Source: Dictyophora rubrovolvata
Taxonomy: Eukaryota; Basidiomycota; Agaricomycetes; Phallales; Phallaceae
Assembly: GCA_029959195.1 (NCBI GenBank)
Contig: CP114121.1
Coordinates: 2,108,001-2,172,000 of the forward strand
Reading direction: 5' to 3'
DNA: 64,000 bases
This document shows, one piece after another, positions 11,135-21,588 of the stretch (its first letter is position 1; the number at the start of each line of letters is the position of its first letter). Under the pieces are notes generated by a model. That model was not told where the DNA came from, made no database searches, and was given only the letters and a program-made list of their open reading frames with translations. The position numbers were made by a program, and so were the translations under genes.

Positions 11135-12589
11135 AAATCAACTTTCACTTCAAATAATAATATAATCTGACATACATAGCAAACCACTTTCTTTGGTATC
11201 CCAATCGCTTAACATTATTTACACAATTGTTCTTTTACGTGGTACGTAGTATTCCCTGTCTCAAAATTTTGTCTCCCTTCGATTGCACATACTTCATTTG
11301 GCGCATTTTGTTTTCTTCTCAATCGTCTCTGGACTGTCATTGAGCTCCGTTTGTTGGGTCCTTTTTTTTCATCGTCACCTGTCATATTAAGTTGAAATAG
11401 TAGTTAGAACATTGTATCAAAAACGTAGTTATTTTCTCTTCAAAAGACGAATAATGCACACTATAAAACTAAGAGTGATCAAAACGTACTTTTCTTTCTT
11501 GATTCTACACATAGTTTCTTAAAACGATTGTACATGCGAGTTACGAATCCGCATGCATATATCCACCACGAGATATGGAGCTAACCAAGATTCTAATCAC
11601 ATCCATCTATATGGTGATTTTTTTCAATCCCATTACGACATTCTTTTACCATAAGAGTTGGAATGAGGGGAGGCCCGAGCTAATAAAGTAGGGTACACTT
11701 TATTATTGTAAATCGAAAACTGACTGCTACCTGTTTTAATTTTTCTCTAGAATGACCACGCCGTTGGGATGTTGTCCGCTTAGCTAGATCATAGACTTCC
11801 GGCAGATTCTAATAGGATAATGAAGAAATCCACGGTAATTCGGGGAGTATAAAGTTACTTGAATTACTAGTTAGAAATACAGGAGTGGAAAAAAAACAAC
11901 GCATACCCTCAATTTGTCAAAACAAAAAAAGGAACGAGTCATCATAGCTCCGAGAAGAAATTTACATCCCTTTGTGCTCTTTTAAAAAAGCAAAATTATG
12001 GAATTGGAAGTCATAGTGCTGATGAGGATCTAATCAACATGCACCATGCCGTGGTTTGATCTAATCGGGTCAAAATTCTTAATACAAATTAATAGATGAT
12101 AGAGGAGAAACTTAGAAGCTCTAATGTTTCGAGGTAATGTCTCCTGACCTATGACTGTCCTTATCCACCTTAGGCAACGTCCAACCATAAAAAAGCCTCG
12201 GCTAACTGAAACGTCAGCTCAAGCGGCGGCTTTTTCAAACCGCACTCCAATTCCCTCACATCGGACGCGCTGCGAGATCCATTGTTCCCAACAAGATCGA
12301 TGGAAAAGCAATAGAGAAGATGTGATAGGATTATTATACACCGACTTTGCACGATGTACAGGTGATACTTAGCAAGGAGACCACCTTTCGGCGACGCGAT
12401 GCTGTCCACCGCTGACTCGGACGTCGAACGAGAAGCTACATAGTTATGGACCGTCTTTCATCGGGAGATCAAGTGAAACTGCAAGTTGGTCGATATTATT
12501 GGCCAGACGACTTGTTTTCGTTCAAAGAAGGGCTTGACGGAGGTTTCCGAATTTACATAATGGCTACGTTCTACTGATAATCTCTTCCA
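11135..12589. other. Gene-poor AT-rich interval
   Basis: About 1.45 kb of AT-rich sequence with many short A and T runs. It carries the 3' end of SET9 and the upstream region of the unrecognised gene at 12590. I found no convincing coding frame, RNA gene or repeat. Confidence 0.5.
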
Positions 12590-13815
12590 ATGGACTCCCG
12601 GAGCGACAATATCATTGTCAACGAAAACAGGATCGTCGACAAAATTACTAGACAATTGTATCCAAATCCCAGTTTTCGTCGTAGATCACTACTTGATCAG
12701 CACCCGATGAGACTTGGAACTTGGTACGGCTTACTTGGACCTCGTCAACTACCCTTTTATGCGCTTGAACAAGAACCTTTTCATACTATCGAACGAATTC
12801 ATGCACTTCCAGAATTGTATCCCAGTCTCCGGAATTTACCCCCAGATTATTTCCCTGGGTTTCGCGTCCAGGACCAAATGCTCTTCAACATGGCTCGCCG
12901 AAATAATGTCCCACATGCATTATACTCTCAACCCCACTTTCTGTACGCGATTCGAGAATCTCCAAACCCGGACTACGCAACCTTATTTGTAACGTTTTAT
13001 CATCGCGCTGACCTCAGTGACTCGAGCCGCCATAAGACATACTCTTTCACGGAATCAGTCCTTGCCTGTCCACGAAGGTATATGTGGACATTTCATATCC
13101 TGAACAAAAAAATCAGATGGTACACAAAGGCTTTGTCAGGAAACGACGAGCTGTTCTGGATTCCTACCTTGGAACTAAGGAGGTCTGATGGCTCAGTGCA
13201 TAAAGGCAGCCTGACCGTACTGCTTGGCTATCTTCTTCTCCTTCGTGAAAATTTCGTCTCGGAACTTTGGGAAGCGTCTAGATCTGATATGGTCCCTCCC
13301 GATTGGAGATGTCATGCGTTCGATGAATATACTTTAAGAGACATGCTCTACGTCGAATTGCATACTCTTGAAGACCGTGAACGAATTATGAGACTTTTTC
13401 CTAAAGGACTTGGTCCCGCAACAATGACTAAATGCATGCAACTACGTAAGTGTTTCTAACTTGAGAATCCTTTTTTCGAAATCGGCTGAATGTACGCTAT
13501 TGTGTGATGTATCAAGTACAGAAACACGCCGACAAGGAGATGTCGTTATATAATCAAACTCATCTAACTTGGTCGGATGGATACCTGGGAGAAGAACCGC
13601 TGTATACGGCGGAGCTAAGTAACTTTCGTAATATTGAAAGTGCCAACCTTTTGCAAGGTGTATATAATAAAGACGCTCCTTCGACGGAACAGCTTCTCTT
13701 TAATTTATTTCGCCTGCGTCGACGTTTGCCACGAAAAGTTAGTGTCATTTACCTTTTTCTCCGCCGAGTGGCTCACTCGTTCATAGAAGGTTTATGTGGA
13801 AATATTGAGAACTAG
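12590..13815 (+). CDS. Unrecognised protein, about 384 residues
   Basis: Two exons, 12590-13445 and 13517-13815, in consistent phase (CTA split across the intron). The product has no motif I recognise: no signal peptide, no transmembrane helix, and many aromatic and Arg residues. Segments such as FVTFYHRADLSDSS, KTYSFTESVLACPRRYM and LFPKGLGPATMTKCMQL look like a folded globular protein. Codon use resembles neighbouring genes, and the frame stays open over 850 bases, so coding is likely. The 3' end is uncertain: a further intron at 13738-13796 (GTTAGT donor, CATAG acceptor) would move the stop to 13846 and give a basic C-terminus. It may be a lineage-specific gene. Confidence 0.65.
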
Positions 13816-13846
13816 AAGGTTATCCGTTCTCTATGGTGAGGGGTAG

Positions 13847-14286
13847 AGGAGGTCACCTCCGGAGAAGAAAGAAGTGCGGTAGAGGTAATTTTTTTTACTT
13901 TTGATAGTTTTATATCTCAAAAACAATCAGACTATGCACACACGTTCATTTTTCGGTATCAACCTCACGCGCTCTAAACTAATTTTCCCTTTTTTTGAAG
14001 GAAATCGGCCGTCGGATATTGGTGCGGCCAAATACGTAATTGAAACAAAATACGCGGGGGTTTTCGTGCTTCTCATCGATACTTGTGTCAGAAAGTTTGG
14101 CCACGAGCCTGTGACGCTTAGTTTTTGTGAAACACGTTGAAGAGGTGAGGCATTGCCAATCATTTATGTTTATATACCAACGATGTTTTGAAGTCTCCCC
14201 TTGACCTGTGCGTCTTTCGAGATTGTACACAAGACCAAAGGGCTCTGATACCGACTTGCTCTCCCTTTTACCGTGTCATCAGTCAA
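13847..14286. other. Promoter region of BTB gene 1
   Basis: No gene seen. Its last 170 bases resemble the 150 bases before BTB gene 2: both contain GTGAAACACGTTGA, a GAAGTCTC block and a CTCC(T)TTT stretch ending just before a TCA-GTNAAATG start context. The promoter therefore was part of the tandem duplication. Confidence 0.6.
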
Positions 14287-15576
14287 ATGTCCCTCAGTTG
14301 CGGGACGGATTATGCCTACTCTCCTTCAGGAGGAACAATACCCGAGGAGGAAATCTCAACGCAATATGCACTTTCGCAGCATGCACATTCTTTTGGGACT
14401 CGGACTCTGTCCGCTGCATCCCCACCTCCGTCATCACCCAATCGGGTTTCACTAGGGTTCCCCGTATCCCGATGGGCTTCACCAGAGTTTTCCTCACCAC
14501 CAGAGTCTTCCCCACCACCTGTGGTTATGGAGTTCCTCCCGTCTCCCGGTATATCTCTGGCGCACACTGAGCCGGTGGGCGTCATACCGGCAGAAGGTCA
14601 CCATGCTCTGCCTTCTATTCATCGTTCCGAGGACTTCTTTCTTGAGGACGCCAGCTTGGTACTTATATCTAATGAAAATGTGGCCTTTGCGGTTCATCGT
14701 AGCGTCTTAAGACGCCACTCCACTGTTCTCCACGACATATTTGAAATTCGGACGAAAGTACCCGAGTCGGAGATGTTCGAGGGCTTGCCATTTGTTCGAC
14801 TGGATGATCCGACTGAAAACATCAAGACATTCTTGCAGATTATGTATGACCAGAAGTAAGCCATAACAGTTATCTCTTCATTCCACAAACCAATGAACCC
14901 ATTATTTAGACCCGTTGAATCAATTAAACCCCCTCACAAATTATTAGCATTCTGTGACAAATATGCTTTCGATTCAATCGTAAAAAAGATCCTTACCGTC
15001 CTATCGCAGACGTTTCCCGATACAATGGAAGCTTGGAATCGTCCTCGCGACGACGACCAAATCAAGGAAGCGTTGAACGTCACAATAGCAGCCTCCAGAT
15101 TGGGTATGAAGATTTTCATACCGTCGTGTCTCTATACAATCATGTCGTCATCAATCTACGAGAGCGACCTACATAAGCTTCCTCGACCTTTGCTTTTGCA
15201 ATATCATCACGGATTCGCCCACTTTTCGACCTATGCTATCAATTTCTATGAAACCACGCTGAAGGGGCGTAGCACTCCACCTAGAGGATGCCACAAAAAG
15301 GCAAGATGTAGGGACGCATGGTCAGACCTCAGGTCGTCGGTGGAACAAACATTCCTTCGTGATTCTGCTTATATCCGTTATCCAAAGCCTTTGGAATTTC
15401 TTCAAAGGCTATCTGACATGGTTGTCCCCAAGTCCACTTATGAGGATTACTGCACAAAGTGTCAAGTATCTCTTTCCGGTGTTCTTAGAGATACCCAGAG
15501 AGACGTCTGGGATTCCCTGCCGAGAATCTTCAAAGTTACAGATAGTTGGGAGGAGTTGAGGCCGAAAGATGCCTAA
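14287..15576 (+). CDS. BTB/POZ domain protein, tandem copy 1
   Basis: Exons 14287-14855 and 14910-15576, 411 residues. A Pro/Ser-rich N-terminus (about 1-110) precedes a BTB/POZ domain (IHRSEDFFLEDASLVLIS, FAVHRSVLRRHSTVLHDIF, about 115-190) and an all-helical C-terminal region of the kind common in agaricomycete BTB proteins. Such proteins dimerise and may serve as cullin-3 adaptors or transcription partners; the specific role here is unknown. The start at 14287 was chosen because it aligns with the start of copy 2. The intron falls after DQK in both copies, at the same codon position. A pair CTKC and GCHKKARC may bind metal; the matching cysteines occur in copy 2. Confidence 0.88.
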
Positions 15577-17167
15577 CTAATTTCTTTTCCTTTGCTGGTT
15601 GTATTCTTGAGTGTTTTGTATTCTGTAAGCACTTTCATGTTGAACGAAGCGTTTTACGTAGACACCTCGTTCAATATAAAGGATGCGTTACTATGTCACA
15701 CGTTGGAGGGCGTTTCTAAACGCGCGGTGGGGGGATATCACGAAATGCAGCAATATGTGCGAAAGACAAGGGCCACGGGTGTGCACCAACTTTCCTATCG
15801 ATTCTTTTAAATTGGGTTTCACGTCACAAAGAAAGAAAGATTTCAACCGAGCCGGTCAATGATTAATGATTTTTCTGCTGGACCTACTCTGTATACCAGC
15901 GTACCAGCGTCGTATCTTACTGTCGAAGCGAGACGACGTGGTGACGTAGACCCATTACTCCTGGATATTTCCCAGGTTTACGGTGTACAACTCGTTCGTT
16001 TGTTTTGATATATATTTTTTGGGCAATATGTTGATCATTTGTTCCAGCCATCGAAGTTGTTACTTGACGCTTACAACCCTGTCCTTGATGAAATTGTAAC
16101 GAGCTTGAATGATGGATGACCCCCCATTTCAATAGAGCTGACTATCGTCTCTAACGGGGACAAGTCGACAAGTACATTGCCAGCCTCACTTCTAAGTTAC
16201 ATATCTAATCATGTGGTTCTTGCTATTCTCAAGTTCTTCTAGAACCTCGTCAATCTCCAGCGACGTGCGAAGTTTTTCTCGAGACTACTAGAGAGGACCT
16301 ACGTATATCTGTTTGTTTTGAAATAATTAACCTTTGGACACATGCACTAAGCGGTTACTGTTTTCCAACTTTTTTTGCAATATAAGCTCGCGTGACTAGA
16401 TGATAAACTCCAAGTCCTAAGCTGTGTTTTGTATACTCCGGCGACGGTCTTGCCAAAGACACGTTAATCTCGGATCACCAGCATTGGTCAGAGTTTACTG
16501 TGAAATAAGGAATACGCACTGGCAGTTGTGTAGACTCGAATCAATCGCTTTTCAAGATACTCCAACAGAATGGCGCCGTACTAAATTTGAATACGCTGCA
16601 TAAATATTCTCTCTTCCGCGAGGTGGCTTGCCAATGGTGTTCTCGTCATCGTATCATCAGACAGTATTATTTCGTCCTATTAGAATTGGCAGTCTCAAAT
16701 CTCACAGGTCTTACGGAGAATACTCCGACTTCTAAGAACAGTCTGAGGTGATTGTTCTCCTATTCTCCTTTCTTCCGCTCGTTTTCTGACAAGAGTGCCG
16801 CTCCGTGGACATAACAGGAGGCGCTGTATTTGTTGTATCAACTTGTCCCGTTACTCAATCGAGAGCTTTGAAACTTCATCATGCGAAGGAGTTCCCGAAA
16901 CTGTTGCGAAACTGCTCTTTTTTTTTAATGGCCGGAGGTTCGGGTGATAAGACACACCTCCTATTCCACCGGCAGCCTAACCAGGAATATTTCAAAATTG
17001 AGCCACGTATGTTTTATCCTCGTGAAACACGTTGATAAGGCAAGGTTTCGTACAGCCAAGTGAAATGACAAAAGACTACAGATTGCCTATCTTTATATAA
17101 CGAGGTGACGGTGTGTCATTGAAGTCTCTCCTGAGTGGTCTCCCTCTCCTTTTTGTGTGTCAGTAAA
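15577..17167. other. Spacer between BTB copies with degraded duplicate material
   Basis: About 1.6 kb without an intact gene. The first 150 bases match the 3' flank of BTB copy 2 in patches (GCGTT...ATGTCACACG at about 15685-15705 and 18472-18487). A remnant of the neighbouring small membrane protein gene lies near 16755-16805, and the last 150 bases match the promoter of copy 1. The rest shows nothing recognisable. Confidence 0.55.
16755..16805 (-). pseudogene. Remnant of small membrane protein gene
   Basis: The plus-strand stretch containing TTCTTCCGCTCGTTTT and, 22 bases on, GGACATAAC parallels 18915-18970 in the intact small membrane protein gene, which has the same CTTCCGCTCGTTTT followed by AGACATAAC. 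It corresponds to the WRFYKKRAEEKR region of that protein, in the same orientation relative to the BTB gene. Only about 50-60 bases remain. This suggests the tandem duplication covered the BTB gene plus its neighbour and that this copy then decayed. Confidence 0.5.
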
Positions 17168-18386
17168 ATGGCACTCACTCATCCCCAGTTGTCGCAAATT
17201 ACCCAATTCGATGAAGAAACGTCGTATGATGACGTGATCCAACCCAGTGGCGCATCTCCATCAGGATCAAACGCAGTATCACTTTACCCTTTATTACCCC
17301 CACCACCACCGCAACTTTCAGTGCGTGTGCATTGGGAGAATGATTCAGTCGACACTCCATCGCTCCCATCTCCGCAAGATGACACTGTACCACAGTATGT
17401 CATCCATCGCTCCGAGGACTTCTTTTTTGAGGACGCCAATTTGGTACTGATATCCAATGAAGACGTGGCCTTCGGTGTTCATCGAGGCGTCATGCGACGC
17501 ATCTCTACCGTCTTCCATGACATGTTCGAAGTTCAATTGCAAGTGCCCAAATCAGAAATGTATGATGGCTTGCCATTTGTTCGATTGCATGACTCGACAG
17601 CAGACGTCAGGACGTTCTTGCAAGTCATTTATGACCAAAAGTAAACCTTCAGCGTTTTCTTGTTCTAATGCAATAATCTCAACGTTATTTAGGCCAATTG
17701 AATCACTCGAGGCACCTCACAAGGATCTACTAGTGTTTTGCGACAAGTACTCTGTTGACTCTGTCCTTGGAAGGATTCTAGTCTTCCTCCTACAAACATT
17801 CCCCGATACGATAGAATCATGGGAACGTCCTCGCAAGGATGAACAAATCAAGGAGGCAGTCAACGTCGCACTAGTAGCCGCCAGACTAAACATGAAGATC
17901 TTATTACCGACTTGTCTATACACCATTATGGCGTATTGCTCCCCAAGTTTATATTACGCCCCAAGCTACTCATTGGAGAAAGACCTTCACAAGCTACCCC
18001 AGCCGTTACTTTTGAATTATTTCCAAGGATTCTCCCATTTCTCCACCTACGCCCTAGACTTTTACCGACTTACTTTGGGTGGACGCGTCACTCCCCCTAA
18101 AGGGTGCAATAAAGCCAAATGCAAGGAAATATGGTCTGGGTTCAAAGAGAATGCCGAATATTTAACTCGTGATCCAATTTACATCCGACATCCGAGACCC
18201 TTGGAATATCTTGAAAAACTATTGAGCATGGCACTCACCGACTTTGAATATCCCAACTACTGCGACCGATGTCGAGGAGCCCTTCCGGGCGTTTTCAAGA
18301 GTGCCCAAAGGGACGTTTGGAACTCTTTGCCGCGGGTATTCGGGGTTGCGGATGATTGGAGGGAAATAAAAGTGAATATTGCTTGA
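17168..18386 (+). CDS. BTB/POZ domain protein, tandem copy 2
   Basis: Exons 17168-17640 and 17693-18386, 388 residues. It is the same architecture as copy 1: variable Pro-rich N-terminus, BTB/POZ domain (IHRSEDFFFEDANLVLIS, FGVHRGVMRRISTVFHDMF), then the conserved helical C-terminal half (FCDKYSVDSVLGRI, HLPQPLLLNYFQGFSHFSTY-like, GVFKSAQRDVWNSLPRVF). The BTB and C-terminal parts are close to copy 1, while the N-terminal 80 residues differ strongly in length and sequence, pointing to relaxed constraint there. A likely polyadenylation signal AATAAA lies at 18538-18543. Function beyond protein-protein interaction is unknown. Confidence 0.88.
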
Positions 18387-18744
18387 CCGTTTCTTTCCTC
18401 GCTGAATTCTTTTTTTGTACGTTGACCGACGCGTTTGATATAGCGCAGCGGAGTCAACTAACGATGAGCACGCGTTATGTCACACGATTTGGTTCATATC
18501 CGTCCTGTACCTTTCTTCTAGTTGTATATTTTGAATCAATAAAGCGTTGTTTTATTAAAGCGAAGTCCTAGCATCCAGTGATATTGACAAGATGGATCAG
18601 AACCTTCGCATCTACCGTACATATAATAATAATAATAATAATTGTTCAACTACAGTCAACTTGACATAATAATAACAGTTAGGAAAGCATGACACAAAAC
18701 AGATGCAGCAACAATTGACATGAGTCCGTGAATTCGTATAACCT

Positions 18745-19084
18745 TTATTTCCAGAATTTGCGAAAGATTGATTTGTTCGGCGTCGGTAGGGGTTTGTCGA
18801 CTCCTTGAGCATCCCAATCCTCTTCGGATGGCAATCTTCGATAATTCTTAGAATTGACAGCTTCACGTGTTTCTCGAATACTTTGATTTTGAAGAATCGT
18901 CAGTTGTCGCATTTCTTCTTCTATTCTCTTTTCTTCCGCTCGTTTTTTATAGAATCGCCATAAGACATAACTTAATGTAATACTCGCTAATACGGCTTCA
19001 TTGGAAAATGGTGTGTATCAGGACACAGAAGGGAAAAGAATAAGCACATGTAGACGCACTTAAAATAACAAGGGTGACAGCCAT
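18745..19084 (-). CDS. Small single-pass membrane protein, 91 residues
   Basis: Exons 19084-19060 and 18995-18745 join to 91 residues. An N-terminal transmembrane helix (about 3-22: VTLVILTVLASITLSYVLWR) is followed by a charged, probably coiled segment (KKRAEEKRIEEEMRQ) and a basic aromatic end (SIFRKFWK). The layout suits a mitochondrial or ER anchored accessory protein, which is inference. No family is recognised. The intron is GT-AG (64 bases) and splits a Thr codon inside the helix. A decayed partial copy lies at 16755-16805, so the gene took part in the BTB tandem duplication. Confidence 0.75.
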
Positions 19085-20079
19085 CGTAGTTAAGCTAAAG
19101 ACAGGCGGACAAGGAATGGGTTGGTCACTGAGTAGCAAACCGAAATGTTCATCACTGCGTGAAAGAGAAAGTCGGATAAAAACTCACCTGGAATTGAAAC
19201 ATTGTTGAAAACTATTTGTGGAATTGGTTTCCCTCGGTAATAGTGGCGATTCAAGTATGCTCCGTTGTTGAAATCTCAGATAAGGCATGGGCGGGGGTTC
19301 TTGAACTCAAACGCCCCAAGGACTTCAAAATAGATAGTATAATAGGCAAGCGGTTGGGGGGTATACACAGAAGTTCGGTTGGTGAGAAGGATGAATGAGA
19401 AAAGGGTGTCACTAGTTGCGATTCAGCATGTTGATATGTGAAATGGCGAGATGCCCCCTCAGCCTCATTGACTTGGGCTATTGATATGCGAGCAAATCAA
19501 AAGCTAGCATTTCTGATTGTTGATTTGAGGTGCAATTGTTCGCATCGAAATGGCGACTAATCTGACACTGGTTCAACAAGTTAGCGGAAGTGCTAGAGTA
19601 TATTTAGGAGTCCGATAATAATCCGTGGCAAGCCCAGATTGTTATCTCAAGCGAGAGTCATGAATTGAGGCGTGTATGTGTATGCATGAAAAAAGCAAGC
19701 GAGCGAGAAAGAAAATTTTTCTCGAGGCCGAGGTTAATTTTTGGGTTGCCTTCAGATACGCGGGTGAATCGTGTTAGGAGCGAAAATCAATGTAACTGAG
19801 ATATGCAAGAGTACCCCTGACCCTGACACACCATCGTAATCCGGATCTTGTAATGTCATGAATATATACTGCATTCACTTTTGTGACTTGCATGCATAGC
19901 TCTGGTCCTGATCCGAGAACATGTCTTTCTCTGTGAATTGTATGAATAACCTCTGTTCTTCGATGCAACAGTCGCTATCGCTAAAGGAATCAATCAAATT
20001 TTGTTCGTGCGAATTCTTTGTCGAACTAATCAGTCCAGAAGTTGCCGATAAATATATATTACGGCCAACTTCGAAGATC
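19085..20079. other. Intergenic
   Basis: About 1 kb between the small membrane protein gene (its promoter side) and the 3' end of the F-box gene. No gene, repeat or RNA was recognised. Confidence 0.55.
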
Positions 20080-21588
20080 CTAACAAATTGGTAAAGGCGC
20101 GCTGAACATGACCGAAATACCCAACTTTCCCGCTTCTTTCACCAGGCCTTCATCAACATTATAGTTTTCCAAATAAACACGTTTCAAATTGTCATTCCCA
20201 CACTCTATCCTTTTCTTCAGAATATCCAAAATAGCATCAGAGGCTTCGCATAAAGATAAGCCGTCTGGAAAACGGCAGAGCATTGTTTCCAAATTAGGGC
20301 ATTGGTTTGGTGTATATTTCAGCATGTGAAGCATCGCGAGGGTTTTTAGCTCGCTGACTTCATATGCGTCATGATGTCGCAAAGACAATAGATGGAGGTT
20401 GGTCAACTTTGGAAGTAAGAGACCAAGGCATTTCGGAAGAAAAGCTCCAACCGTTGATGGGTGAAAGAGCTGGATATGAAACCCTTTTCCGGCCATGTTT
20501 ATACCAAAACTTGAACCGCCGGGACGAGAAAATCGGCCCGAGGAAAAGTCGGGCAGAGATTGTTGTTCTGATCCCAAAATGCATATTGCAGAGCAAGACG
20601 CATGAAACCCGACATACATGGACTTTATAGACGAATAATCAAAGTCCTCGAAAACCGGAAGCAAATGACGTCTAAGGACATGACTACTTCCATATTTACG
20701 CGTGCGCAGTTCGTAGTGTTGCAGAGCCGGGGTGCGTAGCCTCGTCATTAGTGTAGGCATGTTGAAACTATGAACGCATAAGGTTTGAAGGTTGGTCAAT
20801 ATAAATTCCTGCGTGGGGTAACGCAGCACACGCGCATTCGGATCGCGAGGTTCAAAATCCGGGTCGTCGTCAATCCCATAGAGAGATTCCACAGACAAAT
20901 CCCGCAAATTGAGCAACAATGGCGTGTTCAATAAGAAGCTGGCATAGCTGTTTCGAGAGTTGAAACGAATCTTGAGTTGTCTGGCTCCTCGCAAAACATC
21001 AAACAGCTGATCCCAAGGTAAGTCTACGCGGCATTTTGAAATATCCAAAGCTTGCAAATCTGCAGCGATATCGAGAAAAGGTATTCGAGAGTTGGGTCCA
21101 GCATCGGAAGTATAGTTATTGAATATGGCATTTTTAAGATTAGGAAATGGAACCTCGGAGCATTTTTTGGCGACTGGTGACTCGAGATTGATTTGTAGCG
21201 TTTCCACTCGATGAGAGTGCAAAGCGAGAATATGGTAAATGGACTCTTCTCGTTCTGGTGAGAGCGAGGAAGAAGGTCCTACGTGTCGGAAAGACAGTTT
21301 TAACAGGGATCCTGCGCGGCTAAGAATGGTTTCAAGGACTTCAGGAGGCCAGGACAAGTCAACTGATGTCCAAAAACTTGAATTTCTGATGATTGCTTGA
21401 CGCCAAACCTGGTTGACGCTAGACAGGGTATAATAACGACGCTGAGGCATTGGTTCTTCTTCTACTGACAAACATATGATCTCTTCCAATAACTCCGGGG
21501 GAAGACGACTGATTGGGCTTGTTGTTCCATGGCGCAAAGGAGTACACGAAAGCTCAGAAGGAATTGAATTATAGGGAAATTCATCCAT
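20080..21588 (-). CDS. F-box protein, single exon
   Basis: An uninterrupted 502-residue frame. An N-terminal F-box (about 27-75: ISRLPPELLEEIICLSVE, then VNQVWRQAIIRNSSFWTSVDL) would dock to Skp1 in an SCF ubiquitin ligase. The remainder has irregular leucine-rich spacing (LKLSFRHVGP, LQALDISKC, LRDLSVESL, LTNLHLLSLRH), as in the large basidiomycete F-box/LRR-like family, and presumably recognises the substrate, which is unknown. Agaricomycetes carry hundreds of such genes, so orthology cannot be assigned by eye. The lack of introns contrasts with most neighbours. An in-frame stop-free start at 21588 gives MDEFPYNS; no better ATG is present. Confidence 0.88.
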   Translation of the reverse strand: MDEFPYNSIPSELSCTPLRHGTTSPISRLPPELLEEIICLSVEEEPMPQRRYYTLSSVNQVWRQAIIRNSSFWTSVDLSWPPEVLETILSRAGSLLKLSFRHVGPSSSLSPEREESIYHILALHSHRVETLQINLESPVAKKCSEVPFPNLKNAIFNNYTSDAGPNSRIPFLDIAADLQALDISKCRVDLPWDQLFDVLRGARQLKIRFNSRNSYASFLLNTPLLLNLRDLSVESLYGIDDDPDFEPRDPNARVLRYPTQEFILTNLQTLCVHSFNMPTLMTRLRTPALQHYELRTRKYGSSHVLRRHLLPVFEDFDYSSIKSMYVGFHASCSAICILGSEQQSLPDFSSGRFSRPGGSSFGINMAGKGFHIQLFHPSTVGAFLPKCLGLLLPKLTNLHLLSLRHHDAYEVSELKTLAMLHMLKYTPNQCPNLETMLCRFPDGLSLCEASDAILDILKKRIECGNDNLKRVYLENYNVDEGLVKEAGKLGISVMFSAPLPIC

